Of a stretch of DNA of 64,000 nt, positions 24,715 through 34,018 are shown one piece after another (the first letter of the stretch is position 1; every line of letters starts with the position of its first letter). The translations under genes and the position numbers were made by a program. Under the pieces are notes generated by a model. It was not told the DNA's origin. It saw only the letters and a program-made list of their open reading frames with translations, and made no database searches. This DNA comes from Fodinibius sp. Rm-B-1B1-1 (lineage in GTDB: Bacteria; Bacteroidota; Rhodothermia; Balneolales; Balneolaceae): contig NZ_JBCFYD010000002.1 of NCBI RefSeq assembly GCF_038594945.1, positions 744,001 through 808,000 on the forward strand, read 5' to 3'.

Positions 24715-27663
24715 ATGTCCAAGAAGACAAGAAGATTATTCAAAGTTGCATCCGAATTTAACGTCTCTACATCCTCAATTGTAGATTCGTTGTCGGACGA
24801 AGGCTTTGATATTGACAATAAGCCAAATTCCAAGATTACGCCCGAAATGTACGAGGCGCTGGAAGGGGTTTATGGTGTTGATAAAGAAAAAAGTAAGCAG
24901 CACGCGAAAGCAAAAGAGGAATACGAGAATCGTCGTAATCAAATACGTGCCAGCCGAAACGAAAGTGTATCTGTAGAGGATTATCTCGAGCCGCTTGAGG
25001 ATGATGATCTTCCGTTAGAACCCGAAGAGGATGAAGATATTGAGGGACTTGAACCTCAAGATGAGGAAGATTCTGAAGAAGTTGAAGAGAAGGACGAAGA
25101 AACTGTTACGCCGGAAGAGGATCAAGGAGATGAAGAACAAGAAGAAATTCAAGAAGCCGATGAGGAACAGCAAGAGGTAGAAGTTGAGGATGATCAGGAA
25201 TCAGAAGAAAAGGTTAAGGCATCTGAGGAAGCTGAGACTACTACTGAAGAAGAGCCTGAAGACAAAGAAGATACTGAAGAAATTGAGGAACCTTCAGATG
25301 ATGAAGAATTGGATGATGAAGAGGAAGATGAGGGTGAAGATGAAACAGATGAGTTAGAAGAGGATGACGAATCTGAAGAAGATGATGAAACAGATGATAC
25401 TTCGGATGAAGAGGAAGATGAGGATTTGGATGAAGATGAATCTGAAGACTCCGAAGAAGAGGACGACGAGGATGAGGAGGAAGAAGAGGATGACGATGAA
25501 AGGGAACAGGGAGTAATTCGTGGACATGCCGGCCGACTGAAAGGAACCAAGGTTGTCGGTAAGGTTAAGATTGATGAGAGTAAGCCCAAACGGCGTAAGA
25601 AAAGAAAGCGTAAAAAAGACCGTCAGCAGGCCGAAGAGGACGGGGAAAACACAAAGTCATCAAAACGAGAGAAAAAGAAAAGTAAGAAGAAGGATAAGAA
25701 AAAGCGCCGGAAACGTCGCGGCAGTCGTGTTGATGAGGAAGATGTAGAACAAAAAATGAAAGAGACACTGCGTAAGATGCAGTCGTCCGAGACGGTTGGT
25801 AGTAAACGACAGAAACGTCGTCGCCAACGTAAAGAAGAGCGTGAGGAAGAAGAACAGCTACAGCAGGAGCTTGAAGAGCTGGAAGAAAATATTATTGAAG
25901 CTACCGAATTTATTACGGTAAGTGATTTGGCTGAGCTGATGGATGTAAAAGCCAATGATGTTATTACTACCTGTATGAATTTGGGTATGATGGTGTCGAT
26001 TAATCAACGGTTGGATGCAAGCACGATTGAGCTTGTAGCTGAAGAGTATAACTATGAGGTTGAGTTTGTTGATGCTGATGATGCCATTGAAGAAATTGAA
26101 CTTGAGGAGGACGATCCGGAAGATCTGGAACCTCGTGCTCCAATTATTACCGTAATGGGTCACGTTGACCATGGTAAAACGTCGCTGTTGGATTACATTC
26201 GAAAGTCCCAAGTTGCTGAAGGTGAGGCTGGTGGAATTACGCAGCACGTAGGTGCTTACGAGGTTACTACTGATGATGGTCGACCCATTACCTTCCTTGA
26301 TACGCCCGGCCACGAAGCTTTTACGGCTATGCGTTCTCGAGGAGCTCAGGCTACCGATATTGTTATTCTTGTTGTTGCTGCTGATGACGCAGTACAGCCG
26401 CAGACTATTGAGGCGATTAACCACGCGAAAGCAGCTGGAGTATCCATTATTGTTGCCATTAACAAAATGGACTTACCTGATGCAAAACCCGATAAAATTA
26501 AACAGCAGCTTGCTGAGCATGATGTTATCGTTGAGGAATACGGTGGTACCAATCAGGTCGCTGAAGTATCGGCTAAGACGGGTAAAGGTATTTCTGACTT
26601 GTTGGAGAAAGTTCTTATTGAAGCGGAATTGATGGAGTTGAAAGCGAACCCGGATCGAAACGCTGATGGTGTTGTCTTGGAAGCTCGTGTTGATAAAGGA
26701 AAGGGTATTGTTTCAAATATTCTTGTGCAAAATGGAACACTCCGAGTGGGGGATGCTTTTGTGGCTGGCCCTTGCTTTGGTCGTGTTCGTGCCATGGAAA
26801 ATGAGCTCGGTGAACGTATTGAAGAGGCCGGCCCATCAACACCGCTGCAGTTAACTGGGTTTGATGATATTCCTAAAGCTGGAGATAAGTTGGTTGCGCT
26901 CGATGATGAGAAAAAAGCCAAGGAAATTGCCAATCAACGACAACAGATTAAGCGAGAACAAGAGCTGCGACAATCCAAGCATATGAGTTTGGATGACCTT
27001 TCTCGACGTCTTGCACTTGGTGAGATTGAGGATCTAAATCTTATTGTTAAGGCTGATGTGGATGGTTCGATTGAAGCACTTTCAGGTGCTCTGCAGAAGC
27101 TGAGTAATGAAGAAGTTTCCGTTAATATTATTCATACCGGTGCCGGAGCTATTACAGAATCTGATGTACTTCTTGCCTCCGCATCCGAAGCAATTATTAT
27201 CGGTTTCCAGGTGCGGCCTACCAGCAATGCTCGTCAGGTTGCTGAGGAAGAGGAAATTGATATCCGGTTGTTTAGTGTTATTTATGATGCGGTTGAAGAG
27301 GTTAAAGATGCGATGGAGGGTATGCTTTCTCCTGAAATTAGTGAGCGTCTTTATGGAAATGCTGAGGTCCGTGAAATCTTTAAGGTGTCAAGTGTAGGAA
27401 CGATTGCCGGTTGTTATGTGACTGATGGTAAGGTCAATCGTAATAACCCAGTTCGGATCGTGCGTGATGGTGTGGTGATCTATGATGGGGAAATTGATGC
27501 TCTTAAGCGTTTTAAGGATGATGTTAAAGAGGTTAAGAGCGGGTACGAATGTGGTATCAGTATTGTAAATTATAATGATATCAAGGTTGGCGACGTTATC
27601 GAAAACTACGAAGTTGTTGAAGAGCGTAGAAGTCTCGAAGACGTTAAAAGTGACGACAGCTAA
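24715..27663 (+). CDS. infB: Translation initiation factor IF-2 with charge-segregated linker
   Basis: A 982-residue GTPase that brings fMet-tRNA to the 30S subunit. An N-terminal IF2_N helix bundle (1-50) is followed by a very acidic linker (about 90-265, nearly all Asp, Glu, Ser) and then a very basic one (about 285-345, [26 protein letters not shown]). A second IF2_N-like segment follows near 395-450. The G domain begins [20 protein letters not shown] (P-loop near residue 482), with DTPGHEAF and NKMD (G3 and G4). The C-terminal fMet-tRNA-binding domain is complete. The linker is longer and more polarised than in most bacteria. Confidence 0.96.
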   Translation: MSKKTRRLFKVASEFNVSTSSIVDSLSDEGFDIDNKPNSKITPEMYEALEGVYGVDKEKSKQHAKAKEEYENRRNQIRASRNESVSVEDYLEPLEDDDLPLEPEEDEDIEGLEPQDEEDSEEVEEKDEETVTPEEDQGDEEQEEIQEADEEQQEVEVEDDQESEEKVKASEEAETTTEEEPEDKEDTEEIEEPSDDEELDDEEEDEGEDETDELEEDDESEEDDETDDTSDEEEDEDLDEDESEDSEEEDDEDEEEEEDDDEREQGVIRGHAGRLKGTKVVGKVKIDESKPKRRKKRKRKKDRQQAEEDGENTKSSKREKKKSKKKDKKKRRKRRGSRVDEEDVEQKMKETLRKMQSSETVGSKRQKRRRQRKEEREEEEQLQQELEELEENIIEATEFITVSDLAELMDVKANDVITTCMNLGMMVSINQRLDASTIELVAEEYNYEVEFVDADDAIEEIELEEDDPEDLEPRAPIITVMGHVDHGKTSLLDYIRKSQVAEGEAGGITQHVGAYEVTTDDGRPITFLDTPGHEAFTAMRSRGAQATDIVILVVAADDAVQPQTIEAINHAKAAGVSIIVAINKMDLPDAKPDKIKQQLAEHDVIVEEYGGTNQVAEVSAKTGKGISDLLEKVLIEAELMELKANPDRNADGVVLEARVDKGKGIVSNILVQNGTLRVGDAFVAGPCFGRVRAMENELGERIEEAGPSTPLQLTGFDDIPKAGDKLVALDDEKKAKEIANQRQQIKREQELRQSKHMSLDDLSRRLALGEIEDLNLIVKADVDGSIEALSGALQKLSNEEVSVNIIHTGAGAITESDVLLASASEAIIIGFQVRPTSNARQVAEEEEIDIRLFSVIYDAVEEVKDAMEGMLSPEISERLYGNAEVREIFKVSSVGTIAGCYVTDGKVNRNNPVRIVRDGVVIYDGEIDALKRFKDDVKEVKSGYECGISIVNYNDIKVGDVIENYEVVEERRSLEDVKSDDS

Positions 27664-27689
27664 TCCGGTAATATTTAAAATTGCTTAGT

Positions 27690-28070
27690 ATGAGTATTCG
27701 CCCTGAACGTTTAGGATCTGTAATTAAGCGAGATCTTGGCAAGATCATCCAAAAAAAATACCAGCGAAGTGGATCATTTATTACAGTCACAAAAGTTGAT
27801 GTGACTCCCGATTTGCTCATCGCAAAAATATTGCTGAGCGTTTATGCTCCCGGCAAGGATGAAGATGCTATTTTTGCTTATCTGGAAGAACAAAATGCGG
27901 CGATCCGTAAAGAGTTAGCCGATAAAATTCGTCATCAGGTTCGACGAATTCCGGAGCTTCACTTCATCAATGATAAAACGGCAGAGCACGTAGAGAAGAT
28001 GGAGAAACTTTTCCAAAAGATTCGAAAGGAACGTCGGCAACGAGACTCAAATACCGGTGACGAGGAGTAG
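27690..28070 (+). CDS. rbfA: Ribosome-binding factor A
   Basis: A 126-residue single KH-like domain protein for late 30S maturation and cold adaptation. It begins SIRPERLGSVIKRDLGKII, and the late HQVRRIPELHFINDKT is the RbfA signature. The ATG at 27690 is preferred to an in-frame TTG at 27681. It stands 26 bp after infB and 8 bp before truB in the classical nusA-infB-rbfA-truB order. Confidence 0.93.
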   Translation: MSIRPERLGSVIKRDLGKIIQKKYQRSGSFITVTKVDVTPDLLIAKILLSVYAPGKDEDAIFAYLEEQNAAIRKELADKIRHQVRRIPELHFINDKTAEHVEKMEKLFQKIRKERRQRDSNTGDEE

Positions 28071-28078
28071 AACTGCAC

Positions 28079-28840
28079 ATGGCAAAGGCTATTCCGCTTG
28101 AGGAGTTACCGATCTTTTCAAAAAAAAATCTTCCTCATCCCGACATAGATTATAAAAAAGGGGCGGCTTTTCTTATTGATAAGCCCAAGGGATGGAGCAG
28201 CTTTCAAGTTGTTAAGTTTTTACGCAAATGTACTGATATTCGAAAAATAGGTCATGCTGGTACGCTTGATCCTATGGCAACCGGTTTGCTAATTCTCTGC
28301 GTAGGGAAGGGGACGCGTACCGTTTCTGCTTTCCAGGATGCCGACAAAGAATACAAGGCCGAAATTGTTTTTGGATCATCGACTCCCAGTTTAGATGCCG
28401 AGACTATTCCAAATCGGCGTGCCTCTTTTAATCACCTGACACAGAAAAAAATTGAGGAAACATTAGAGGAGCATTTTTCCGGACTAATTGTACAAATTCC
28501 GCCTATGTATTCGGCATTAAAGCATAAAGGACAGCCCCTTTACGAGCTGGCGCGAAAAGGTAAAGAGGTGAAACGAAAGCCCAGGCAGGTAATTATAGAG
28601 CAAACAAAAATATTGGAATGCAACTTTCCTCATCTCGAGTTATATGTTAAGTGCAGTAAGGGAACGTACATTCGTACACTTGCTGATGATTTAGCTATTG
28701 AATTGGAAACGGCCGGACATTTAGTTGGGCTTAAACGTACAGCAATTGGCGATTTTAAGAATTCAGATGCATTGAGGGTTCCAGAGTTAGAAAATATTTT
28801 TTCGATCAATAATTATGCTTCACAAATAGAGACACTTTAA
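28079..28840 (+). CDS. truB: tRNA pseudouridine(55) synthase
   Basis: A 253-residue pseudouridine synthase modifying U55 in the T-loop of tRNAs. Catalytic Asp64 is in GHAGTLDPMATGLLILCVGKGT. IDKPKGWSSFQVV, PPMYSALKHKGQPLYELAR and CSKGTYIRTLADDL are the further TruB blocks. The C-terminal PUA domain is absent or very short, as in other short TruB proteins. It follows rbfA by 8 bp. Confidence 0.95.
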   Translation: MAKAIPLEELPIFSKKNLPHPDIDYKKGAAFLIDKPKGWSSFQVVKFLRKCTDIRKIGHAGTLDPMATGLLILCVGKGTRTVSAFQDADKEYKAEIVFGSSTPSLDAETIPNRRASFNHLTQKKIEETLEEHFSGLIVQIPPMYSALKHKGQPLYELARKGKEVKRKPRQVIIEQTKILECNFPHLELYVKCSKGTYIRTLADDLAIELETAGHLVGLKRTAIGDFKNSDALRVPELENIFSINNYASQIETL

Positions 28841-28867
28841 TAAGTGGTCATTAAAAATTAATGTCTT

Positions 28868-29803
28868 ATGGCTGAACTTGTATTCTTAAAAGATGTTCAA
28901 CGTGAGGAAAATACGGTATTGACAGTTGGTACTTTTGATGGGGTTCATGCAGGTCATCGGGCTATTGTCGATACAGTTGTCGAAAAAGCCAATGAGCGGA
29001 ATGCCCGTAGTGTGCTTGTGACTTTTGATCCACATCCGAGAAATATTATTAATCCGGGTGATGATGGAATAAAACTGTTGACAACCCTTCAAGAACGCTG
29101 CGAAATTCTTGAAGAGCTTGGTATTGACCGGATGATTGTAATTCCTTTTGATCGGGATTTTTCCTTACTAACCTCCGATGAGTTTATTCGTGATATCATC
29201 CACAAGAAAATAGGGGTAAGTGAGTTTGTTATCGGATACGATCATCACTTTGGACGTAACAGAGAAGGGACTATTGAAACGATTGAAAAGCTTGGCCAAG
29301 AGCTTGGTTTCGATTCCTATGTCGTATCCAAACGGGAGGTGGGTACGCAAACGGTAAGTAGTACTGCTATCAGGAATGCAATAAGCGAAAAAGGGAATGT
29401 AGAACAGGCTGCAGAGTTTTTACAGCGTCCATATCGTTTAAATGGCACAGTTGTACATGGTGATAAGCGCGGTAAAGAAATCGGATTTCCTACAGCAAAT
29501 ATTAAACCCGAACATGTTAATAAGATTATCCCCAGAGAGGGGGTGTATGCGGTGAAGCTCCGTACCAATGGTGATTGGTTTGATGGGATGATGAATATTG
29601 GTACACGTCCAACTTTTGATGGCCGAGATCAAACCTTAGAAGTTAACCTGTTTGATTTTGATAGAGAGATCTATGGAAAGGAAGTGCAGATACGGTTTTA
29701 CAGCAGGATCAGGGATGAAAAAAAATTCGATGGAAAAGAAGAGTTGATCGAACAATTAAAACAAGACCAAAATCAAGCGAAGCAAATTTTATCAAGGGAT
29801 TAA
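28868..29803 (+). CDS. ribF: Bifunctional riboflavin kinase / FAD synthetase
   Basis: A 311-residue two-domain enzyme converting riboflavin to FMN and then FAD. The N-terminal adenylyltransferase domain shows TVGTFDGVHAGHRAI (nucleotide-binding) and VSSTAIRNAI. The C-terminal kinase domain shows HGDKRGKEIGFPTANI and NIGTRPTFDG. Both domains look complete. It follows truB by 27 bp and ends just before the rpsO promoter. Confidence 0.95.
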   Translation: MAELVFLKDVQREENTVLTVGTFDGVHAGHRAIVDTVVEKANERNARSVLVTFDPHPRNIINPGDDGIKLLTTLQERCEILEELGIDRMIVIPFDRDFSLLTSDEFIRDIIHKKIGVSEFVIGYDHHFGRNREGTIETIEKLGQELGFDSYVVSKREVGTQTVSSTAIRNAISEKGNVEQAAEFLQRPYRLNGTVVHGDKRGKEIGFPTANIKPEHVNKIIPREGVYAVKLRTNGDWFDGMMNIGTRPTFDGRDQTLEVNLFDFDREIYGKEVQIRFYSRIRDEKKFDGKEELIEQLKQDQNQAKQILSRD

Positions 29804-29807
29804 AATA

Positions 29808-29838
29808 TTGCAAAATACGGCGTGAACGCTTATCTTTG
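29808..29838 (+). promoter_or_regulatory. rpsO promoter, Bacteroidota consensus
   Basis: TTG (29808-29810), a 20-bp spacer, then TATCTTTG (29831-29838), a full match to TTG-N19-21-TAnnTTTG recognised by the primary sigma factor of Bacteroidota. It begins 4 bp after the ribF stop and leaves about 55 nt of 5' leader before rpsO, enough for the usual S15 autoregulatory leader; no specific fold is assigned here. Confidence 0.75.
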
Positions 29839-29898
29839 CTTGCTATTATACAAACATTTACATAGTTGTAGAAAAGACAAAAAGAATTTAATTATCAC

Positions 29899-30168
29899 AT
29901 GGCGATAACAAAAGAGCGAAAAGAAGAACTCGTTGAACAATATGGTGGATCTAAAGAAAATACAGGGTCTACCGAAGCTCAGATAGCAATTTTGACTGAG
30001 CGTATTAATGACCTTACCGATCACATTCAGGAAAACACGCAAGATCACCATTCACGAAGAGGTTTGTTGAAGCTGGTTGGGAAAAGAAGAAAACTTCTCG
30101 ATTATCTTAAAGACAACGATATTGAAACCTATCGTGAGCTTATTGATGATTTAGGAATTCGTAAGTAA
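29899..30168 (+). CDS. rpsO: 30S ribosomal protein S15
   Basis: An 89-residue primary 16S rRNA-binding protein of the 30S platform. [20 protein letters not shown] and [21 protein letters not shown] are the invariant S15 blocks; the length is exactly typical. It has its own promoter and terminator, and pnp is next, the conserved rpsO-pnp order. Confidence 0.97.
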   Translation: MAITKERKEELVEQYGGSKENTGSTEAQIAILTERINDLTDHIQENTQDHHSRRGLLKLVGKRRKLLDYLKDNDIETYRELIDDLGIRK

Positions 30169-30175
30169 TTCTTAA

Positions 30176-30203
30176 AAGGCACGTTTTTTGAGCGTGCCTT
30201 TTT
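30176..30203 (+). terminator. rpsO terminator
   Basis: AAGGCACG (30176-30183) pairs with CGTGCCTT (30193-30200), 8 bp, loop of 9 nt, with a T run to 30203. It is 8 bp beyond the rpsO stop and should separate rpsO from pnp at least in part. Confidence 0.85.
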
Positions 30204-30273
30204 ATATATCTGCATTTGCGCAACATTTCCTTCCTGAAAGTCATTTTTACAAAGTTAATGATTTGATTGCTGA

Positions 30274-30281
30274 TAACTTTG
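30274..30281 (+). promoter_or_regulatory. Candidate pnp promoter box
   Basis: TAACTTTG matches TAnnTTTG exactly, 38 nt before the pnp ATG and downstream of the rpsO terminator. No TTG is present 19-21 bp upstream, so the -33 element is weak or absent. Confidence 0.4.
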
Positions 30282-30319
30282 TAGCTTATTTTAAATTCGA
30301 AAAAGAAGATTAGACAATA

Positions 30320-32440
30320 ATGAAAGAAGATTTTAAAAGTGTAGAATTTGCACCGGGTAAAACGTTATCTATAGAGACAGGACGTATTGCTAAGCAGGCC
30401 GACGGTGCAGTGGTGGTTCGCATGGGCGATACTATGGTATTATGTACTGCAGTAAGTTCAAAAGAACCAAGCGACAAACCATTTTTCCCCTTAACCGTAG
30501 ATTTGCGCGAAAGTTTTTCTGCTGGTGGTAAATTTCCTGGGGGCTTTATTAAGCGTGAAGGTCGTCCAAATGACAAAGAGGTGCTTTCCAGTCGGTTGAT
30601 TGACCGTTGCCTTCGGCCTTTATTTCCGGATGGTTACACAAACGAAACCCAAATAATTTGCTCGGTACTTTCATCCGATGGTGAGCATGATGGTGATGTA
30701 TTGGGTGCTGTAGGAGCATCTGCTGCACTACATATTTCAGATGTTCCATTTGCAGGACCTATTGCAGAAGTTCGCGTGGGACGTATTGAAGGAGAATTTG
30801 TTGTTAATCCTACCATTAGTCAGATGGAAAGCAGTGATATCGATATGATTATTGGTGGAACTGCAGAGAGTGTTTCTATGATGGAAGGTGAAATGGATGA
30901 GATTTCTGAGGAGGAAATGCTTGAGGCTATTAAAGTGGGTCATGAAGCCATCCAAAAGCTGTGTGCATTTCAGGAAGAACTTCGCGAAGAGTTCGGAAAA
31001 GAAAAGCGTGAGCACACGCCTGAACCGGTGGATGAAGATCTTAAAGAAAAAGTTCATGAGCTTGCCGAAGAACGTATTCGTGAGCATGTAAATGTTGGGC
31101 TCGACAAAGAGAAATACAGCGAAGGCCTTCAGGAAATTAAAGACAGTGTTGTTGAAGAGCTGACGGAAACCGAAGAATACGCTGAAGAAGGCGGTACAAT
31201 TAAGGATATCCTCAGCGATATTGAGAAGAAAGAACTTCGCAATATGATTCTTGAGAAAAAGAAACGTATTGACGGACGTTCTCCGGAAGATATCCGCGAT
31301 ATCTGGACGCAGGTTGGATATCTTGCTCGTACACATGGTTCTGCAATCTTTACCCGTGGAGAAACGCAGGCACTTGTTTCTGTTACACTGGGTACCCAAA
31401 AAGATGCCCAGGCTGTTGATACACTACTGACCGAAGAAGACAAGAAGTTTTTCCTCCACTATAACTTCCCAAATTACAGTGTAGGAGAAGCTGGCTTTAT
31501 GCGCGGTCCCGGCCGACGTGAAATTGGTCACGGACATTTGGCCGAGCGTTCGATTAGTAAATTGATGCCATCTTTTGATGAGTTCGGATATGTTATTCGT
31601 GTGATTTCTGATATTACAGAATCAAACGGTTCATCTTCTATGGCGTCTGTTTGTGGTGGTTCAATGGCACTGATGGATGCTGGTGTCCCCCTTAAAAAAC
31701 CTGTTGCCGGAATTGCAATGGGAATGATTGTTGGCGATGATAAGGAAGTGGTCCTTTCTGATATTCGAGGCGAAGAAGACTTTATGGGAGATATGGACTT
31801 CAAAACAGCTGGTAGCCGCGATGGTATTACAGCTTGCCAGATGGATATGAAAGTAAGTGGCATCTCTTTTGAAAAGCTTGAAGAAGCACTTGAACAAGCT
31901 CGAAAGGGAAGACTTCACATTCTTGACAAGATGGCTGAAACCATCTCTGAACCCCGAGAACAGATCTCTGAATATGCTCCCCAATTTGTTAAAATGGAGA
32001 TTGAAGCGGATGATATTGGATCTGTAATTGGACCGGGTGGAAAAGTTATCCAAACCCTTCAGAAAGAAACCAATACCGAGATTTGGGTTGAGGAAGATGA
32101 AGAGCGCGGTAAAGGTAAAATTACTATTAGCGCTGATAGGTTAGATAATGCCGAGGAGGCAAAGAAACGTATCCAGGGCATTGTAGGTCATCTCGAAGAA
32201 GGTGCTACCTATCAAGGTACGGTGAAAGCGATCAAGGATTACGGCGCTTTTGTTGAGATTGTACCTGGAAAAGATGGATTGCTTCACGTCTCAGAAATTA
32301 ACCATTCGCATGTTGACAATGTACGTGATGTACTGTCAGTGGGGGATGAGCTTGAAGTGAAGTTGCTCAAAGTTGAGCATGGTGGAAAACTTCGTCTTTC
32401 ACGAAAGGCATTGATTCCTGAAGATGGAGATAACAACTAA
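30320..32440 (+). CDS. pnp: Polyribonucleotide nucleotidyltransferase (PNPase)
   Basis: A 706-residue 3'-5' phosphorolytic exoribonuclease. The first RNase PH core has FPGGFIKREGRPNDKEVLSSR. A helical linker follows (about 215-310, unusually acidic), then the active second core with RTHGSAIFTRGETQALVSVTLG and DIRGEEDFMGDMDFKTAGSRDGITACQMDMK (catalytic Asp residues, quoted here only as a landmark for the core). The KH domain (IGSVIGPGGKVIQTLQ) and S1 domain (GAFVEIVPGKDGLLHVSEI) close the protein. It degrades mRNA and may join a degradosome. Confidence 0.96.
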   Translation: MKEDFKSVEFAPGKTLSIETGRIAKQADGAVVVRMGDTMVLCTAVSSKEPSDKPFFPLTVDLRESFSAGGKFPGGFIKREGRPNDKEVLSSRLIDRCLRPLFPDGYTNETQIICSVLSSDGEHDGDVLGAVGASAALHISDVPFAGPIAEVRVGRIEGEFVVNPTISQMESSDIDMIIGGTAESVSMMEGEMDEISEEEMLEAIKVGHEAIQKLCAFQEELREEFGKEKREHTPEPVDEDLKEKVHELAEERIREHVNVGLDKEKYSEGLQEIKDSVVEELTETEEYAEEGGTIKDILSDIEKKELRNMILEKKKRIDGRSPEDIRDIWTQVGYLARTHGSAIFTRGETQALVSVTLGTQKDAQAVDTLLTEEDKKFFLHYNFPNYSVGEAGFMRGPGRREIGHGHLAERSISKLMPSFDEFGYVIRVISDITESNGSSSMASVCGGSMALMDAGVPLKKPVAGIAMGMIVGDDKEVVLSDIRGEEDFMGDMDFKTAGSRDGITACQMDMKVSGISFEKLEEALEQARKGRLHILDKMAETISEPREQISEYAPQFVKMEIEADDIGSVIGPGGKVIQTLQKETNTEIWVEEDEERGKGKITISADRLDNAEEAKKRIQGIVGHLEEGATYQGTVKAIKDYGAFVEIVPGKDGLLHVSEINHSHVDNVRDVLSVGDELEVKLLKVEHGGKLRLSRKALIPEDGDNN

Positions 32441-32475
32441 GCTTATCAGATCTTTACAAATAAGTTATATTTTTG

Positions 32476-32505
32476 CGCCATCTCGATTTTCGGGATGGCG
32501 TTTTA
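32476..32505 (+). terminator. pnp terminator
   Basis: CGCCATC (32476-32482) pairs with GATGGCG (32494-32500), 7 bp, loop TCGATTTTCGG, followed by TTTTATTTTA. It is 36 bp after the pnp stop and closes the rimP-to-pnp block. Confidence 0.85.
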
Positions 32506-32545
32506 TTTTAGTTGATAATTCGTAGTGTCAACTACCGTTTTCTCT

Positions 32546-32643
32546 GGTTCCAATGTTCTGCTTCGGAACCTTAGATTGGTTGCGATACGCAGTAAAGCTA
32601 CGGATCGAGAATTGTAAACTATCATGGGATGAGCACGGTGCTC
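32546..32643. repeat. Compound palindromic intergenic element
   Basis: GGTTCC (32546-32551) pairs with GGAACC (32565-32570) around AATGTTCTGCTTC, and GAGCAC (32631-32636) with GTGCTC (32638-32643). The sequence between them, including GATACGCAGTAAAGCTACGG, looks repeat-like and non-coding. It resembles the GGTTCCAA-type intergenic repeats of other bacteria. It fills the gap between pnp and the M16 peptidase gene. Confidence 0.45.
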
Positions 32644-32671
32644 GAACTATTTTATAAAAAGAATTTTATAT

Positions 32672-33931
32672 ATGAGCTCAATACAAAATATGAATGAAAT
32701 TGATTTTGTAAATAAAACAACCTTAGATAACGGACTTAAGATTGTTACTGAGCATGTCGACAGTGTGAAAAGTGTGGCTGTTGGCATCTGGGCGAAGACG
32801 GGAAGCCGTAACGAGACAAATAAGATGGCAGGTGTGACACATTTTCTTGAGCACATGCTTTTTAAGGGAACCGATAGCCGCTCTTCGCTCGATATTGCTA
32901 TGAGTATGGAATCTGTTGGTGGATATCTGAATGCATTTACATCATCAGAATATACATGCTACTACTCACGATGCTTAAATACACAGCTCGAACGGGCGCT
33001 GGATGTCCTTTCGGATATGGTTCTGCATCCATCATTTCCTGAGGATGAGATCGAGAAGGAAAAGAAGGTAGTCATTGAAGAAATGAAGATGTATCGGGAT
33101 AGTCCCAATGATTACCTTTTTGAACAATTTAGCGAACAGGTCTTTAAGGGACATCCATTGGGAAATTCAACGCTTGGTTTTGAAGATACTGTCTCTGCAT
33201 TTGAGCGTCAGGATCTATATGACTATATGGATGATCGATATCAGCCTGGAAACTTATTGGTGTCTGTCGCTGGGAATGTGGATCACGAGAAGGTAGTTAA
33301 GTTGGTAAGCGAATATTTTAGCGAAGTTGAACCGCAAGAAACAGTAGATCAAAATCCATCACTGCCGGATTATGAAGTCAGTGATGTAGAACTGACAAAG
33401 CCTATTGAACAAACGCATCTTATTGCCGGGCGACGTGGCTTGCACTACAATCATAATGATAAGTACCGGTTGTTGCTTTCCAATACAGTGTTAGGGGGTG
33501 GAATGAGCTCTCGGTTGCACCAGAATGTCCGTGAAAAGTACGGGTATTGTTATACGATTACGTCCTTTAATCAGTCTTACAGTGATACCGGTTTGTATGG
33601 TATTTATGTAGGTACAGATAAAGATTATGTTGGGCACGTCAGAGAGCTTATTGAAGCTGAGATCGATAAGCTAAAGCAGGATCCTATCCCTGAGAAAGAG
33701 TTATCTGAGGCGAAGGCCCAGCTTAAAGGCAAGCTGATGCTATCGGTCGAAAGCATGAGTAACCGTATGTCGCGGTTGGCAAAGAGTGAAATCTATTTTG
33801 ATCGCTTTGTTACACTTGATGAGTTGCAAGAAAAGATTGATGCGGTAGAAGCCGATCAGGTCCAGGATTTTGCGCAGGAATTTTTCGATAACGATCAGTT
33901 TTCAGAGGCTTTATTGCTCCCTGAAGCATAG
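32672..33931 (+). CDS. M16 family zinc peptidase
   Basis: A 419-residue M16 protease of the mitochondrial-processing-peptidase-beta type. The inverted zinc motif HFLEH (57-61) is intact, and the distal Glu lies in EKEKKVVIEEMKMYRDSP. The second inactive half contains the family block GGGMSSRLHQNVREKYGYCY. It lacks a signal peptide, so it acts in the cytoplasm or is exported differently. It is often found beside pnp in this and other phyla, as here. It probably degrades peptides; the substrate is unknown. Confidence 0.9.
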   Translation: MSSIQNMNEIDFVNKTTLDNGLKIVTEHVDSVKSVAVGIWAKTGSRNETNKMAGVTHFLEHMLFKGTDSRSSLDIAMSMESVGGYLNAFTSSEYTCYYSRCLNTQLERALDVLSDMVLHPSFPEDEIEKEKKVVIEEMKMYRDSPNDYLFEQFSEQVFKGHPLGNSTLGFEDTVSAFERQDLYDYMDDRYQPGNLLVSVAGNVDHEKVVKLVSEYFSEVEPQETVDQNPSLPDYEVSDVELTKPIEQTHLIAGRRGLHYNHNDKYRLLLSNTVLGGGMSSRLHQNVREKYGYCYTITSFNQSYSDTGLYGIYVGTDKDYVGHVRELIEAEIDKLKQDPIPEKELSEAKAQLKGKLMLSVESMSNRMSRLAKSEIYFDRFVTLDELQEKIDAVEADQVQDFAQEFFDNDQFSEALLLPEA

Positions 33932-34018
33932 GAATTATCGTTTCGAGTCTGATCAGAAATGATTAGTTTCGATGTCAATATTTGATCTAAAAGTATTAAC
34001 AAAATTATTCGTTGAAGC

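Noticed and set aside
25194-25955. Long Ser-rich ORFs on the minus strand opposite infB
   Set aside because: They are the mirror of GAA/GAT (Glu/Asp) and Lys codons in the IF-2 linker; poly-Ser composition and position inside a certain gene explain them.
30737-31399. 220-codon minus-strand ORF opposite pnp
   Set aside because: Shadow of the PNPase linker region, rich in Phe and Asn from reversed Glu/Lys codons, without motifs.
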